DNA of 64,000 nt. Source: Streptomyces sp. SAI-127. Lineage in GTDB: Bacteria > Actinomycetota > Actinomycetes > Streptomycetales > Streptomycetaceae. The position numbers and the translations under genes are program-made. Shown here one piece after another: positions 49,678-57,124 of this stretch (positions within the stretch are counted from its first letter, which is position 1; each line of letters opens with the position of its first letter). The DNA lies in contig NZ_JARXYJ010000001.1 of the NCBI RefSeq assembly GCF_029894425.1, forward strand, positions 124,001-188,000. Direction: 5' to 3'. Under the pieces are notes generated by a model. It had not been told where the DNA came from. It made no database searches and saw nothing but the letters and a program-made list of their open reading frames with translations.

Positions 49678-50513
49678 GCACCCCCGGTACGACCCTGATC
49701 ATCGGAGCCACCGGCACCACCGGCAGCCGGGTCGTCTCCCGGCTCGTGGCGGCTGGGCACCCTGTCAAGGCCGCCGGCCGGCATGCCACCAACGTGGGCG
49801 GCGCTCAGGCCGTCCGTTTCGACTGGAACGACCCTGCGACGTTCGACGAAGCCCTCGACGGTGTGGACCGCCTGTATCTCATCCCGCCGCTCGGTTCCCG
49901 GGAGCCGGCCGCCGTCATGCTGCCCTTCCTCCGGCGGGGCCGCGCGGCCGGGGTGCGCCGCGTGGTGCTGCTCAGCGCGTCGGCGATCCCCTCCGGAGGT
50001 CCAGCTGTAGGGCAGGTCCACCAGGCCCTTCCCGGCCTGTTCGACGCGTGGGCGGTCCTGCGGCCCTCATGGTTCATGCAGAACTTCACCGGCGACCACC
50101 CGCACGCGCAGAGCATCCGCAAGGACGGAACCCTGCTGACCGCGACCGGCGAGGGCCGTGTCGGGTTCGTGGACGCCGACGACATCGCCGCGGTCGCCGT
50201 GCACGCCCTGACCACCCCTCAGGCCCCCAACACCGATCTGGTCATCACCGGGCCGCAGACGTTGAGCTACGGCGACATCGCAGCGGTCCTCACCGAGGTC
50301 ACGGGCCGGAGCGTCACCCATCGGCAGCTGACCTACGAGCAGATGCGCGACCGCCTGGCCGCCGGGATGCCAGCTGAGTTCGCCGAGTTGCTCGCCGGCA
50401 TGGACCTCGCCATCGCCGAGGGAGCGGAGGACCGCACCACCGACACCGTCGAGCGCCTCACCGGCCGCCCACCGCGCAGCTTCCGTGCCTTCGTCGAGCG
50501 GGAATTGCTTTGA
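49674..50513 (+). CDS. NmrA-like NAD(P)-binding protein
   Basis: The 279-residue product has the atypical SDR glycine motif LIIGATGTTGSRV. No catalytic YxxxK is seen. SASAIPSGGP replaces the usual active-site strand and FVDADDIAAVAVHAL is the typical NmrA C-terminal feature. Such proteins act as redox sensors or reductases of quinones and ketones. It is coupled to the NTF2-like gene and probably controlled by the divergent TetR. Confidence 0.85.
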   Translation: MSTPGTTLIIGATGTTGSRVVSRLVAAGHPVKAAGRHATNVGGAQAVRFDWNDPATFDEALDGVDRLYLIPPLGSREPAAVMLPFLRRGRAAGVRRVVLLSASAIPSGGPAVGQVHQALPGLFDAWAVLRPSWFMQNFTGDHPHAQSIRKDGTLLTATGEGRVGFVDADDIAAVAVHALTTPQAPNTDLVITGPQTLSYGDIAAVLTEVTGRSVTHRQLTYEQMRDRLAAGMPAEFAELLAGMDLAIAEGAEDRTTDTVERLTGRPPRSFRAFVERELL

Positions 50514-50724
50514 GGAGCCGGGCGTCCGAGGAGGACACCCGCGCCCCCGGGGCGGAGACGTGCCGGCCCCGGGGGTGCGCCACCCGCTCCAGGGCCAACC
50601 GACGAAATGCGCTGAGCTGCTGAAACGCGGCCTCTGCCGGGTAAGGATCCCGTGTGGGGGTGTAAGGGTTCCCGGTGATCGGCCGTACGCCGACGCCCGT
50701 TCCTTCGGGCCGGTCCGCCGCCGG
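50514..50724. other. spacer with no recognisable feature
   Basis: I see no gene or repeat here; the next 340 bases hold a transposition-protein fragment. Confidence 0.4.
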
Positions 50725-51063
50725 ACCGCACCCGATGGGAGGGCTGGCAGCAGTGGCGGAAGATCCGCGGCACCTTCGTGCCCGCACCGCCGCTCACGCC
50801 GGCCTTGTACCAGAGCCTGAGCCCCCGGCGTCGGGCCCTGCACGACCTGCACCGCACCGCGACGCACGTCAACATGCGGCTGAAGGAGACGCCGATGAGC
50901 GCGCGGGTCGCGAACCTGATGCGCGGCCGGCTGCAGAACAATGGGGTGAACTGGCTCCGCACAACGGACTACCAGCCCTACTACGGCGCCCTCAAGCCGC
51001 TGCTCGAAGACCACGCCAGGCTCCTGGCCGAGGCGATCGACAATCGTTCGCATCGGCGGTGAC
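50725..51063 (+). pseudogene. N-terminal fragment of a TniB-like transposon ATPase
   Basis: The frame through 50778 reads EGWQQWRKIRGTFVPAPPL, SPRRRALHDLHRTATHVN and TPMSARVANLMRGRLQNN. This is the usual entry region of TniB/ATP-binding transposition proteins. The Walker A region that should follow is missing, and the frame stops at 51063. The assignment rests on the N-terminal pattern only. Confidence 0.45.
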
Positions 51064-51080
51064 AACCAACCGCTTGGTGA

Positions 51081-51464
51081 TCAGCCCGCGAACTCGTCCG
51101 CGGAGCGGGTGTCGTGGGCCTTGCGCAAGGACAGGACCTCGTCGACGTGTTCCTCGGCCCAGGTGGTGATCGGCTCCATGACGGGCCGCAGGGAGTGGCC
51201 CAGCGGGGTCAGTTCGTACTCCACGCGGGGCGGGACCTCGGCGAAGACCGTGCGGGTGAGCAGGCCGTCGCGTTCCATCCCCCGCAGTGTGTAGGTGAGG
51301 ACCTTGGGCGTCACGTGGTGAAGCACCTCCCGCAGTTCGCTGAACCGCTTGGGGCCGTCGCCCAGGTTCAGCACGATCAGCACCGACCATTTGTCACCGA
51401 TGCGGTCGAGCACCAGCCGGGACGGGCAGCAGATCTCGGAGTCGTCGGCAGCTTCTTTCACCAT
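51081..51464 (-). CDS. HxlR-family transcriptional regulator
   Basis: The 127-residue winged-helix protein has SEICCPSRLVLDRIGDKWSV, FSELREVLHHVTPKVLTYTL and ERDGLLTRTVFAEVPPRVEY, the HxlR signature. Two adjacent Cys near the N-terminus suit a redox or electrophile sensor such as YodB/QorR. ATG 51464 is chosen because it directly precedes the family domain; the frame extends further upstream through the operator region. It is divergent from an NAD(P)H-binding reductase gene with two palindromes between, a common quinone-response layout. Confidence 0.9.
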   Translation of the reverse strand: MVKEAADDSEICCPSRLVLDRIGDKWSVLIVLNLGDGPKRFSELREVLHHVTPKVLTYTLRGMERDGLLTRTVFAEVPPRVEYELTPLGHSLRPVMEPITTWAEEHVDEVLSLRKAHDTRSADEFAG

Positions 51465-51474
51465 ATCCAAAGGG

Positions 51475-51495
51475 TACTTCAGTATCTTTGAAGTA
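51475..51495. promoter_or_regulatory. HxlR operator candidate 1 (TACTTCA-n7-TGAAGTA)
   Basis: Perfect 7-base arms with a 7-base spacer lie 10 bases upstream of the HxlR start and are AT-rich against the genome average. Confidence 0.6.
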
Positions 51496-51499
51496 ACCA

Positions 51500-51514
51500 G
51501 TATCCCATTGATAC
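51500..51514. promoter_or_regulatory. HxlR operator candidate 2 (GTATC-n5-GATAC)
   Basis: Perfect 5-base arms lie 4 bases beyond the first palindrome. Together they could bind two regulator dimers and control both the HxlR gene and the NAD(P)H-binding protein at 51570. Confidence 0.5.
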
Positions 51515-51569
51515 CTTCCCGGTGAAGGCGTGTGCGCGGCACACGCGATGACTACCAGGAGGTCATGAG

Positions 51570-52193
51570 ATGCGCATCTTGCTGTTCGGAGCCACCGGGA
51601 TGATCGGCAGCCGGATCGCTGCCGAGGCGGGCAAGCGGGGCCACGAGGTGACGGGTGTCACGCGCAGCGGGAAGGACGGCACCCTCGCGGCGGACGCGAG
51701 CGACGCCGACACCGTCGCGCGCCTGGCGGCCGGCCACGACGCGGCGGTCCTGGCGGTGTCACCGCCACGAGCCGGCATCGAGGCCACCGAGTCACTGCTG
51801 GAGGTGGGCCGCGGCGTACTGGACGGCGTACGCAGGGCCGGGGTGCGCCGCCTGGTGGTGGTGGGCGGCGCGGGCATCCTGGAGGTCTCCCCCGGTGTAC
51901 GGGTCGTCGACACCCCCGGGTTCCCCGAGGACCTCCTGCCGCCGGTTCGCGCCCAGGTGGCGCTGTTCGAGCTGGTCCGGGACAACGCCGACGACCTGGA
52001 ATGGACCTACCTCTCCCCGCCCGCGGTGATCACGCCTGGCGAGCGCACGGGCGCGTACCGGACAGGCGATCACCAACTGCTCAGCGACGGCGAGGGCAAC
52101 AGCCACATCAGCACCGAGGACTACGCCGTCGCTCTCGTCGACGAGTTGCAGCGGGGCGAGCTCACCCGCCGCCTCGTCCACGTCGCGTACTGA
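51570..52193 (+). CDS. NAD(P)H-binding (NmrA/SDR-a) reductase-like protein
   Basis: The 207-residue protein has RILLFGATGMIGSRIA at the N-terminus, GVRRLVVVGGAG in the middle strand and ISTEDYAVALVDEL near the end, typical of NAD(P)H-binding domain 10 proteins. AGGAGG precedes the ATG. It is divergent from HxlR and likely induced through it, suggesting a role against reactive aldehydes or quinones. Confidence 0.88.
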   Translation: MRILLFGATGMIGSRIAAEAGKRGHEVTGVTRSGKDGTLAADASDADTVARLAAGHDAAVLAVSPPRAGIEATESLLEVGRGVLDGVRRAGVRRLVVVGGAGILEVSPGVRVVDTPGFPEDLLPPVRAQVALFELVRDNADDLEWTYLSPPAVITPGERTGAYRTGDHQLLSDGEGNSHISTEDYAVALVDELQRGELTRRLVHVAY

Positions 52194-52274
52194 CCGGCTC
52201 ACACAAACGGAAAAGTTGGCACGTCACCGGCACGTGTGGTGTGGGTTGCCAACCAAATATCAGAGGAGCACCAC

Positions 52275-52673
52275 ATGACGAACAACAACAGCACCGCCGA
52301 CGCGGTCGGCGTAGTCGAGGCGTACATGCAAGCGCTGCAGATCAAGGACACTGACACGATCTTGCGGCTCTACGCCGACGAGGCCGAGATCATCCCCGAG
52401 AACTTGCCCAGCCTGCGCGGCCGCGACGCCATTGACTCCTTCTACGCCAGCACCTTCGCCGCCATCGGGATGGAGGTCAACGTGAAGGTGGTCTCGACCG
52501 AGGTCTACGACGAGATCGCGATCGTCCGATCCGAGCAGCCCGTCACGGTGATTGCCGTGGCCGACGGCACTCGCTCCCAGGCCTACTTCCGCGAGCTGTT
52601 CGTGCTGCGTCGCACCCCGGACGGGTGGCGCATCCACAAGTACATGTTCTCCCAGAACCCGGCGCAGGCCTAG
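52275..52673 (+). CDS. SnoaL/NTF2-like protein
   Basis: The 132-residue protein shows the NTF2-like layout: VVEAYMQALQIKDTDTILRLYADEA, PSLRGRDAIDSFY and the final strands with RELFVLRRTPDGWRIHKYMF. GAGGAG lies before ATG 52275. The role is unknown; proteins of this type often accompany small oxidoreductases. It may be co-transcribed with the gene 80 bp upstream. Confidence 0.85.
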   Translation: MTNNNSTADAVGVVEAYMQALQIKDTDTILRLYADEAEIIPENLPSLRGRDAIDSFYASTFAAIGMEVNVKVVSTEVYDEIAIVRSEQPVTVIAVADGTRSQAYFRELFVLRRTPDGWRIHKYMFSQNPAQA

Positions 52674-52910
52674 AAGGATCTGGGCCGGCTGCGGCTCGAG
52701 CGCGCCGAGGCCGGGGACACCGACGGCGTGCTCGCGCTGTACGAGCCCATCGGGGCCCTGTACTTCCAGGGTTCGGCCAGCACCGGCTACAGCGGACTGC
52801 GCAAAGCCTACGAGGCGATGCCGGCCGGCACCCCGAAGATGCCCTCACATCCCCATAGCGAACCGCTGCTGGAGCTAGGCCGTCATATGGGCTTGCAGTC
52901 CGGCCGGTGA
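52674..52910 (+). pseudogene. second NTF2-like reading, probably a remnant
   Basis: Directly after the previous stop, the same frame continues with LRLERAEAGDTDGVLALYEP, LYFQGSASTGYSGLRKAYEA and MPAGTP, similar to another NTF2-like domain. It has no own ribosome site and lacks the C-terminal strands. It is probably a fragment left by recombination. Confidence 0.5.
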
Positions 52911-52986
52911 CAACAAGCCTGCCTATGTGACAACTATCGCGCTTCGGCTCAAATACGGTTTACAGCAGGCCATTAATTCCTCATGG

Positions 52987-53450
52987 TCAGAACTCAAAAT
53001 CTATCGACCGTACGTGCGTGAAATCCGCTCTGAGGCCGTCGGTGCGGGTGCCCCACTCCGTGAAATACGACTCGGTGATCGCCTCCGCGACGATCGGATG
53101 CGGATCATCCTCCGTCGCACCGGCCTCCTGAAGTTGGAGGATCTGCGCGGCGTAGGTGGGCGAGATCGGCGTGGTGATGTGCGCTCGCGGCCGTCGTCCG
53201 AGCTACCTGTGCAGGTGAATCCGAAGTAGGCCGTCACCTCCACCATCATGCCGCTGGAGGTCGCGGCGCGCTCCCGTGCTTGTGCTCTGACCTGTGGTTG
53301 CCACTGAGATTCAGCCTCCTCCACCAGCGTGGCCTGCAGGCGCTTCTGAGGCTTCGTCTGCTGTCCGGCGTGGTAGCGCTGCACCGTGCGGGTCGAGACG
53401 CGCCAAGTAGTTCGGCCAGGGCCTTCGTGGAATGCTTCGCGCGCGCAGAG
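52987..53450 (-). pseudogene. telomere terminal-protein gene (tpg) remnant, multiply frameshifted
   Basis: Three frames must be joined to read a Streptomyces terminal protein. 53400-53450 gives STKALAELLG; 53200-53390 gives STRTVQRYHAGQQTKPQKRL and SSGMMVEVTAYFGFTCTGS. 52987-53175 gives SPTYAAQILQLQEAGATEDD, IVAEAITESYFTEWGTRT and a final DFTHVRSIDFEF. At least two frameshifts and a missing N-terminus make it inactive. Intact Tpg proteins are covalently attached to the ends of linear replicons. Confidence 0.75.
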
Positions 53451-53500
53451 GAATTCAGGCCCGGCCCCGGCGATGGAGTGGCCTCCGCGCCCCGTCAGCG

Positions 53501-53971
53501 CTACCTGACGGTGTTCGCCCGCGGCACCCCCGGGCCGCGCAACGGGAGCGTCCGGCTGAGGACGAGGTTGGTGGTGGTGCTCCCGAACTCGGCCAGCTCG
53601 TCGACGATCTCCTCCAGGTGGGCCATCGACGTGGCCACCACCTTCATGACGTAGCAGTCGTCTCCGGTGGTGCGCAGGCACTCCAGGATCTCCGGGCGCT
53701 CTTCCAGCAGCCGGCGCAGCGGCTGGTGCCGGGTTCCCGGCCCCGGGTACTTGAGCCGGACCACCGCCATCACCGGGTAACCGGTCCGCTCCGGGTTCAC
53801 CTCCGCCCGGTACCCAGTGATCACCCCAGCCTCCTCGAGCCGACGCACCCGCTCCTTGGTTGCCGAGGCGCTCAGGTTCACCCGCCGCGCCAGCTCGGTG
53901 AACGGGATCCGGCCGTCCCGTTGGACTTCTGCCAGGATCGCCCAGTCCGTCACGTCGAGACTCTCGGTCAT
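53501..53971 (-). CDS. Lrp/AsnC family transcriptional regulator
   Basis: The 156-residue protein has an N-terminal HTH (LDVTDWAILAEVQRDGRIPFTELA, SASATKERVRRLEEAGVITG) and a RAM-type sensor domain ending with STTTNLVLSRTLPL. It is divergent from an F420-type oxidoreductase gene across 95 bp and probably regulates it and the deaminase that follows. An amino acid or nucleobase-like ligand is possible. The start and length fit the family. Confidence 0.92.
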   Translation of the reverse strand: MTESLDVTDWAILAEVQRDGRIPFTELARRVNLSASATKERVRRLEEAGVITGYRAEVNPERTGYPVMAVVRLKYPGPGTRHQPLRRLLEERPEILECLRTTGDDCYVMKVVATSMAHLEEIVDELAEFGSTTTNLVLSRTLPLRGPGVPRANTVR

Positions 53972-54052
53972 ACGCCCATTCTACCGGCGGATCCACGGCC
54001 GAACCGCCTCTGAACAGGCGGGAATCCCTTCTGGCGACCCATACGCCCTGCC

Positions 54053-54067
54053 TAGGGTTGGGCCCTG
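54053..54067 (+). promoter_or_regulatory. possible -10 box and leaderless start for the LLM gene
   Basis: TAGGGT at 54053-54058 stands 8 bases before the GTG at 54067, and no ribosome-binding site is present. This spacing is what leaderless actinobacterial transcripts show. No clear -35 element is visible. Confidence 0.4.
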
Positions 54068-54942
54068 TGAAGATCGGAGTGAACGTCCCCAATTTCGGCC
54101 CGGGCACCGACCCCGGAGTGTTGCGAAGCTGGGCCCAGACCGTGGAGGGCCTGGGCTTCGACCTACTGATGATCTCGGACCACATAGCCATTACGGAGGA
54201 TGTCGCCGAGCGCTACCCGGCACCCTTCTACGAGCCCTTCACCACCTTGTCCTGGCTGGCCGGCCTCACCACCCGTATCCAGCTCGGCACAACAGTCCTC
54301 ATCGCTCCCTACCGGCACCCGCTGCTCACCGCCCGAATGGCGGCCAATCTGAATGAGCTGAGCGGCGGCCGGCTGATCCTCGGCGTGGGAGTGGGCTGGG
54401 CGCGGCAGGAGTTCACCGCCCTCGACATCCCGTTCTCACAGCGCGGACAGCTGACCGACAGCCACCTGCGGGACATCCGGGCCGCCTGGAAGGACACCGC
54501 CTCATACGGAGACCGCCGGATCCCGGTGTGGGTCGGCGGCAACAGCGACGCGGGGCTGCGCCGGGCCGTACGACTCGGAGACGCATGGCATCCGCTGCAC
54601 CCCACCATGCCGTGGCTGCGCGAAGCCGCAGGCAGGCTGCAGACGTACACGGACGAGCAACACTTGCCCGTGCCCGCCCTGGCTCCCCGCATCGCCCTGC
54701 GACTCACCAAGGAACCGGTCGACGGAGCGGGACGGCTCGCCGGTGAGGGCACCATCGACCAGATCATGGACGACCTCGACCAACTGCGGCTGCTGGGCGC
54801 CGAGTCCGTCGTCCTCGACACCTACCAGGGCGACCCCCACACGACATGTCACCCGCAGGCGGCCTGGCAAGCCCTCGCCACCGTGGCCGCGCACCTTCTC
54901 CCGCCCAACATCCCACCCCGCACCACGAGGGAGCAGTCATGA
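54067..54942 (+). CDS. LLM-class F420-dependent oxidoreductase
   Basis: The 291-residue TIM-barrel protein starts VKIGVNVPNFGPGTDPG and has GFDLLMISDHI, TTRIQLGTTVLIAPYRHP and SGGRLILGVGVGWARQEF, all typical of luciferase-like F420 enzymes. GTG 54067 is selected over TTG 54058 because the first strand begins there. Its stop overlaps the deaminase ATG. The substrate is unknown; pairing with a nucleoside-deaminase-like gene suggests a heterocycle pathway. Confidence 0.9.
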   Translation: MKIGVNVPNFGPGTDPGVLRSWAQTVEGLGFDLLMISDHIAITEDVAERYPAPFYEPFTTLSWLAGLTTRIQLGTTVLIAPYRHPLLTARMAANLNELSGGRLILGVGVGWARQEFTALDIPFSQRGQLTDSHLRDIRAAWKDTASYGDRRIPVWVGGNSDAGLRRAVRLGDAWHPLHPTMPWLREAAGRLQTYTDEQHLPVPALAPRIALRLTKEPVDGAGRLAGEGTIDQIMDDLDQLRLLGAESVVLDTYQGDPHTTCHPQAAWQALATVAAHLLPPNIPPRTTREQS

Positions 54943-55367
54943 CCACACCCGACGACCACACCCTCCTCCGACAGGCCATCTCTCTCGCGGCCAAGGCACG
55001 CGCGAGCGGCAACCCGCCCTTTGGATCTCTGTTGGCAGGACCGGACGGGACGATCCTGGCCGAGGAGCACAACACCACCCTCACCGACAACGACGTCACC
55101 GCACACCCGGAACTCAAATTGGCGAGGTGGGCCGCAAGAGAACTCGACGCGCAGACGGCGGCAGGCACCACCATGTACACCAGCTGCCAGCCGTGCGGGA
55201 TGTGCGAGGCCGTCATCCAATGGGCAGGACTGCGGCGAGTGGTGTTCGCCCTGTCCAACGAACAGCTCCTGGACATCAGGCCGGGCAGCAGCCGACCGCC
55301 CGTGCCACAGGACGGCCCCGCGCTGCTCGACGAGGTACGGGCTGCGGTCGAGCCCTACTACCGCTGA
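54939..55367 (+). CDS. nucleoside/guanine deaminase-like zinc protein
   Basis: The 142-residue protein has the deaminase zinc site: HPELKLARWAA (His and catalytic Glu) and TSCQPCGMCEAVIQWAG (PCxxC). NPPFGSLL lies in the substrate loop. It belongs to the CMP/dCMP-type deaminases that hydrolyse amino groups of nucleobases. It overlaps the LLM oxidoreductase gene (ATGA), so both probably act in one pathway under the Lrp-type regulator. Confidence 0.9.
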   Translation: MTTPDDHTLLRQAISLAAKARASGNPPFGSLLAGPDGTILAEEHNTTLTDNDVTAHPELKLARWAARELDAQTAAGTTMYTSCQPCGMCEAVIQWAGLRRVVFALSNEQLLDIRPGSSRPPVPQDGPALLDEVRAAVEPYYR

Positions 55368-55939
55368 CCGCCCGGCTCAGGGCGGAGCCCGCCACCAGCG
55401 GAACGCACCTGGGAACGCTCGTCCCTCCAAAGGAGCCACACCCTTTTTCATTCTTCTGGGCTTTTCTGGCCACCTACCCGAGTGTTCTTTATTGCGTGCA
55501 ATAGCTGCTCGATCCTATGTGACGGTGACCGACAGGCACCTTGGAATGACGTCCCCAAACCATTCGCATTGCCGTGACGCGAGCCCACCTCCTTGGCTGA
55601 ATCGGTGGGGGCAGGCGGTGCATCACCATATTCACGTCGAAGCCAAGGCCGACGTGCTTCAGATGGCCCAGTTGCTAGTTCAGAGAAGTCACGAGACCGA
55701 AGCTGATCGCTCCGGACCAGATCGTTCGGGGCATGGCAAGCCTCCTGCGGTACGCCCCGAGCCCTCCGAGCCTGAAAGCACCACCGGCACCAGGCACCCG
55801 AGCAGCAGATGGCCGCGACGCTGGCGTCAGGGTTCGCCAGCGCGCTGGCCTGAGCCTATGAGGGCTGGGGCTTCCCCTCGTGGTGCGTTCGGAGCACCCT
55901 TGTCCGTGGGGGAGCCGAGTCCGGGTCAGGAGGCCCGCG
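55368..55939. other. gene-free region with inverted repeat and Ku scrap, before IS110
   Basis: The region is lower in GC at 55430-55520 and contains a perfect inverted repeat at 55490-55503 (TATTGC-GT-GCAATA). A Ku N-terminal scrap lies at 55674-55734. The last 80 bases before 55940 belong to the upstream non-coding end of the IS110 element. Confidence 0.5.
55674..55734 (-). pseudogene. Ku protein N-terminal scrap
   Basis: AGGAGG precedes an ATG opening MPRTIWSGAISFGLVTSLN and then a stop. The first 16 residues match the start of bacterial Ku proteins of the end-joining pathway. The rest of the gene is absent. Confidence 0.6.
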
Positions 55940-56812
55940 ATGCAGGCTTACGTCGGAATCGATGTGCACCGCCGCCGGTCGCAGATCGCCGTAATGGACG
56001 AGGGCGGCCGGACGGCGGTGAACCGCAACGTCCCCAACGGGCGCGAGACAGTGCTGGGAGTGATCGGGGACCTGCCGGTGGGCACGCAGGTGGCGTTCGA
56101 GGCCACATTCGGCTGGGGCTGGTTGATCGAGCTGCTTCAGGACTACGGCTTCGAGCCGCACCTGGCCCACCCCTTGCAGTGCAAGGCGATCGCCTCGGCC
56201 CGGCTGAAGAACGACAAGGTCGACGCGGCCACCCTGGCTCACCTGTTGCGGACAGATCTGCTGCCCGAGGCGTGGATCGCCCCGTCCGATGTCCGCGAGC
56301 AGCGGGCCGTACCGCGCCACCGTGCCCAACTCGTGCGGCTGCGAACGCTGTTGCGCAACCGCATCCACGCTGTCCTGGCCGATCACGGCTGCGACCGGGG
56401 CACCAGCTGCTGGAACGGAGTAGGCCGTCAATGGCTGGATGCGTTGCCGCTGCCGGACAGCGCCCGCCGAGCGGTGGCCGACCGGCTGGAGATCATCGAT
56501 GCGCTGCAGATAGTCATCGACCGGCTCGATGCCGCGCTCGCCCAGGTGGCGAAGGCGGATGCGGTCGGGAAAGTTCTCCCGACCGGTGAGGTTCTTGGGC
56601 CTGCCGCACTCGCCTATGTCACGGCCGATGGCTTCCGGCCGTCAGCGTCTGCAGAATTGCGCGTGGAGGAACTGCCCGCCGGTCATGCGGGTCTGGACGC
56701 CCTGGAGCATGCTGCCGGGGCGAAGGACGCCGGGGAGGCTGGCCTCGCCGAAATCACCTCGTTGTTGCTGCCGCCGGTTATCACGCCTGGCCGAGCTCGA
56801 CGGCTCACGTGA
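55940..56812 (+). pseudogene. IS110-family transposase, C-terminally truncated
   Basis: AGGAGG precedes ATG 55940. The first 200 residues match the DEDD domain: YVGIDVHRRRSQIAV (Asp), FEATFGWGWLIEL (Glu), KNDKVDAATLAHLLR (Asp), then LVRLRTLLRNRIHAVL. After about residue 210 similarity ends and the frame reads unrelated sequence, so the catalytic-Ser domain is lost. The element cannot move by itself. The sequence before the ATG would carry the bridge RNA in active relatives. Confidence 0.75.
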
Positions 56813-56955
56813 GCGTGCCGACTTCGCCTGGTGGCAGCCAGGTAGTCGGTCATCAAATACCTCGTTGGTGTGGATCGAGGCTGAGCAACAGGCCAGCGAC
56901 AGGGCAGGATCGTCCGAATGCGTTATGGATCATGCCAGCCTGCCGTCCGCGCCGG

Positions 56956-57063
56956 TCAGGCCACCATCCTGCGGTAGCGGAGCAGGGCGGCGGCAATGCC
57001 GGCGTACGCCAGGAAGTGGCCGGCCTTGCGTTCGTAGTGACGGTGCAGGCGACGGATTCGGAA
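56956..57063 (-). pseudogene. IS5-like transposase C-terminal scrap
   Basis: The minus-strand reading RRLHRHYERKAGHFLAYAGI and AAALLRYRRMVA with its stop at 56956 resembles the C-terminal helices of IS5-group transposases. Only about 35 residues remain. Confidence 0.5.
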
Positions 57064-57124
57064 ACACACGCCCGGCGTGTTGGCGTCAGTCGATGGCCGA
57101 CGGAGGTCGCCATGCCCGTGATCG

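Noticed and set aside
53001..54191. A long minus-strand frame covering the Lrp gene and the tpg remnant as one protein
   Set aside because: It reads the Lrp gene out of frame; only its terminal part coincides with the damaged Tpg sequence.
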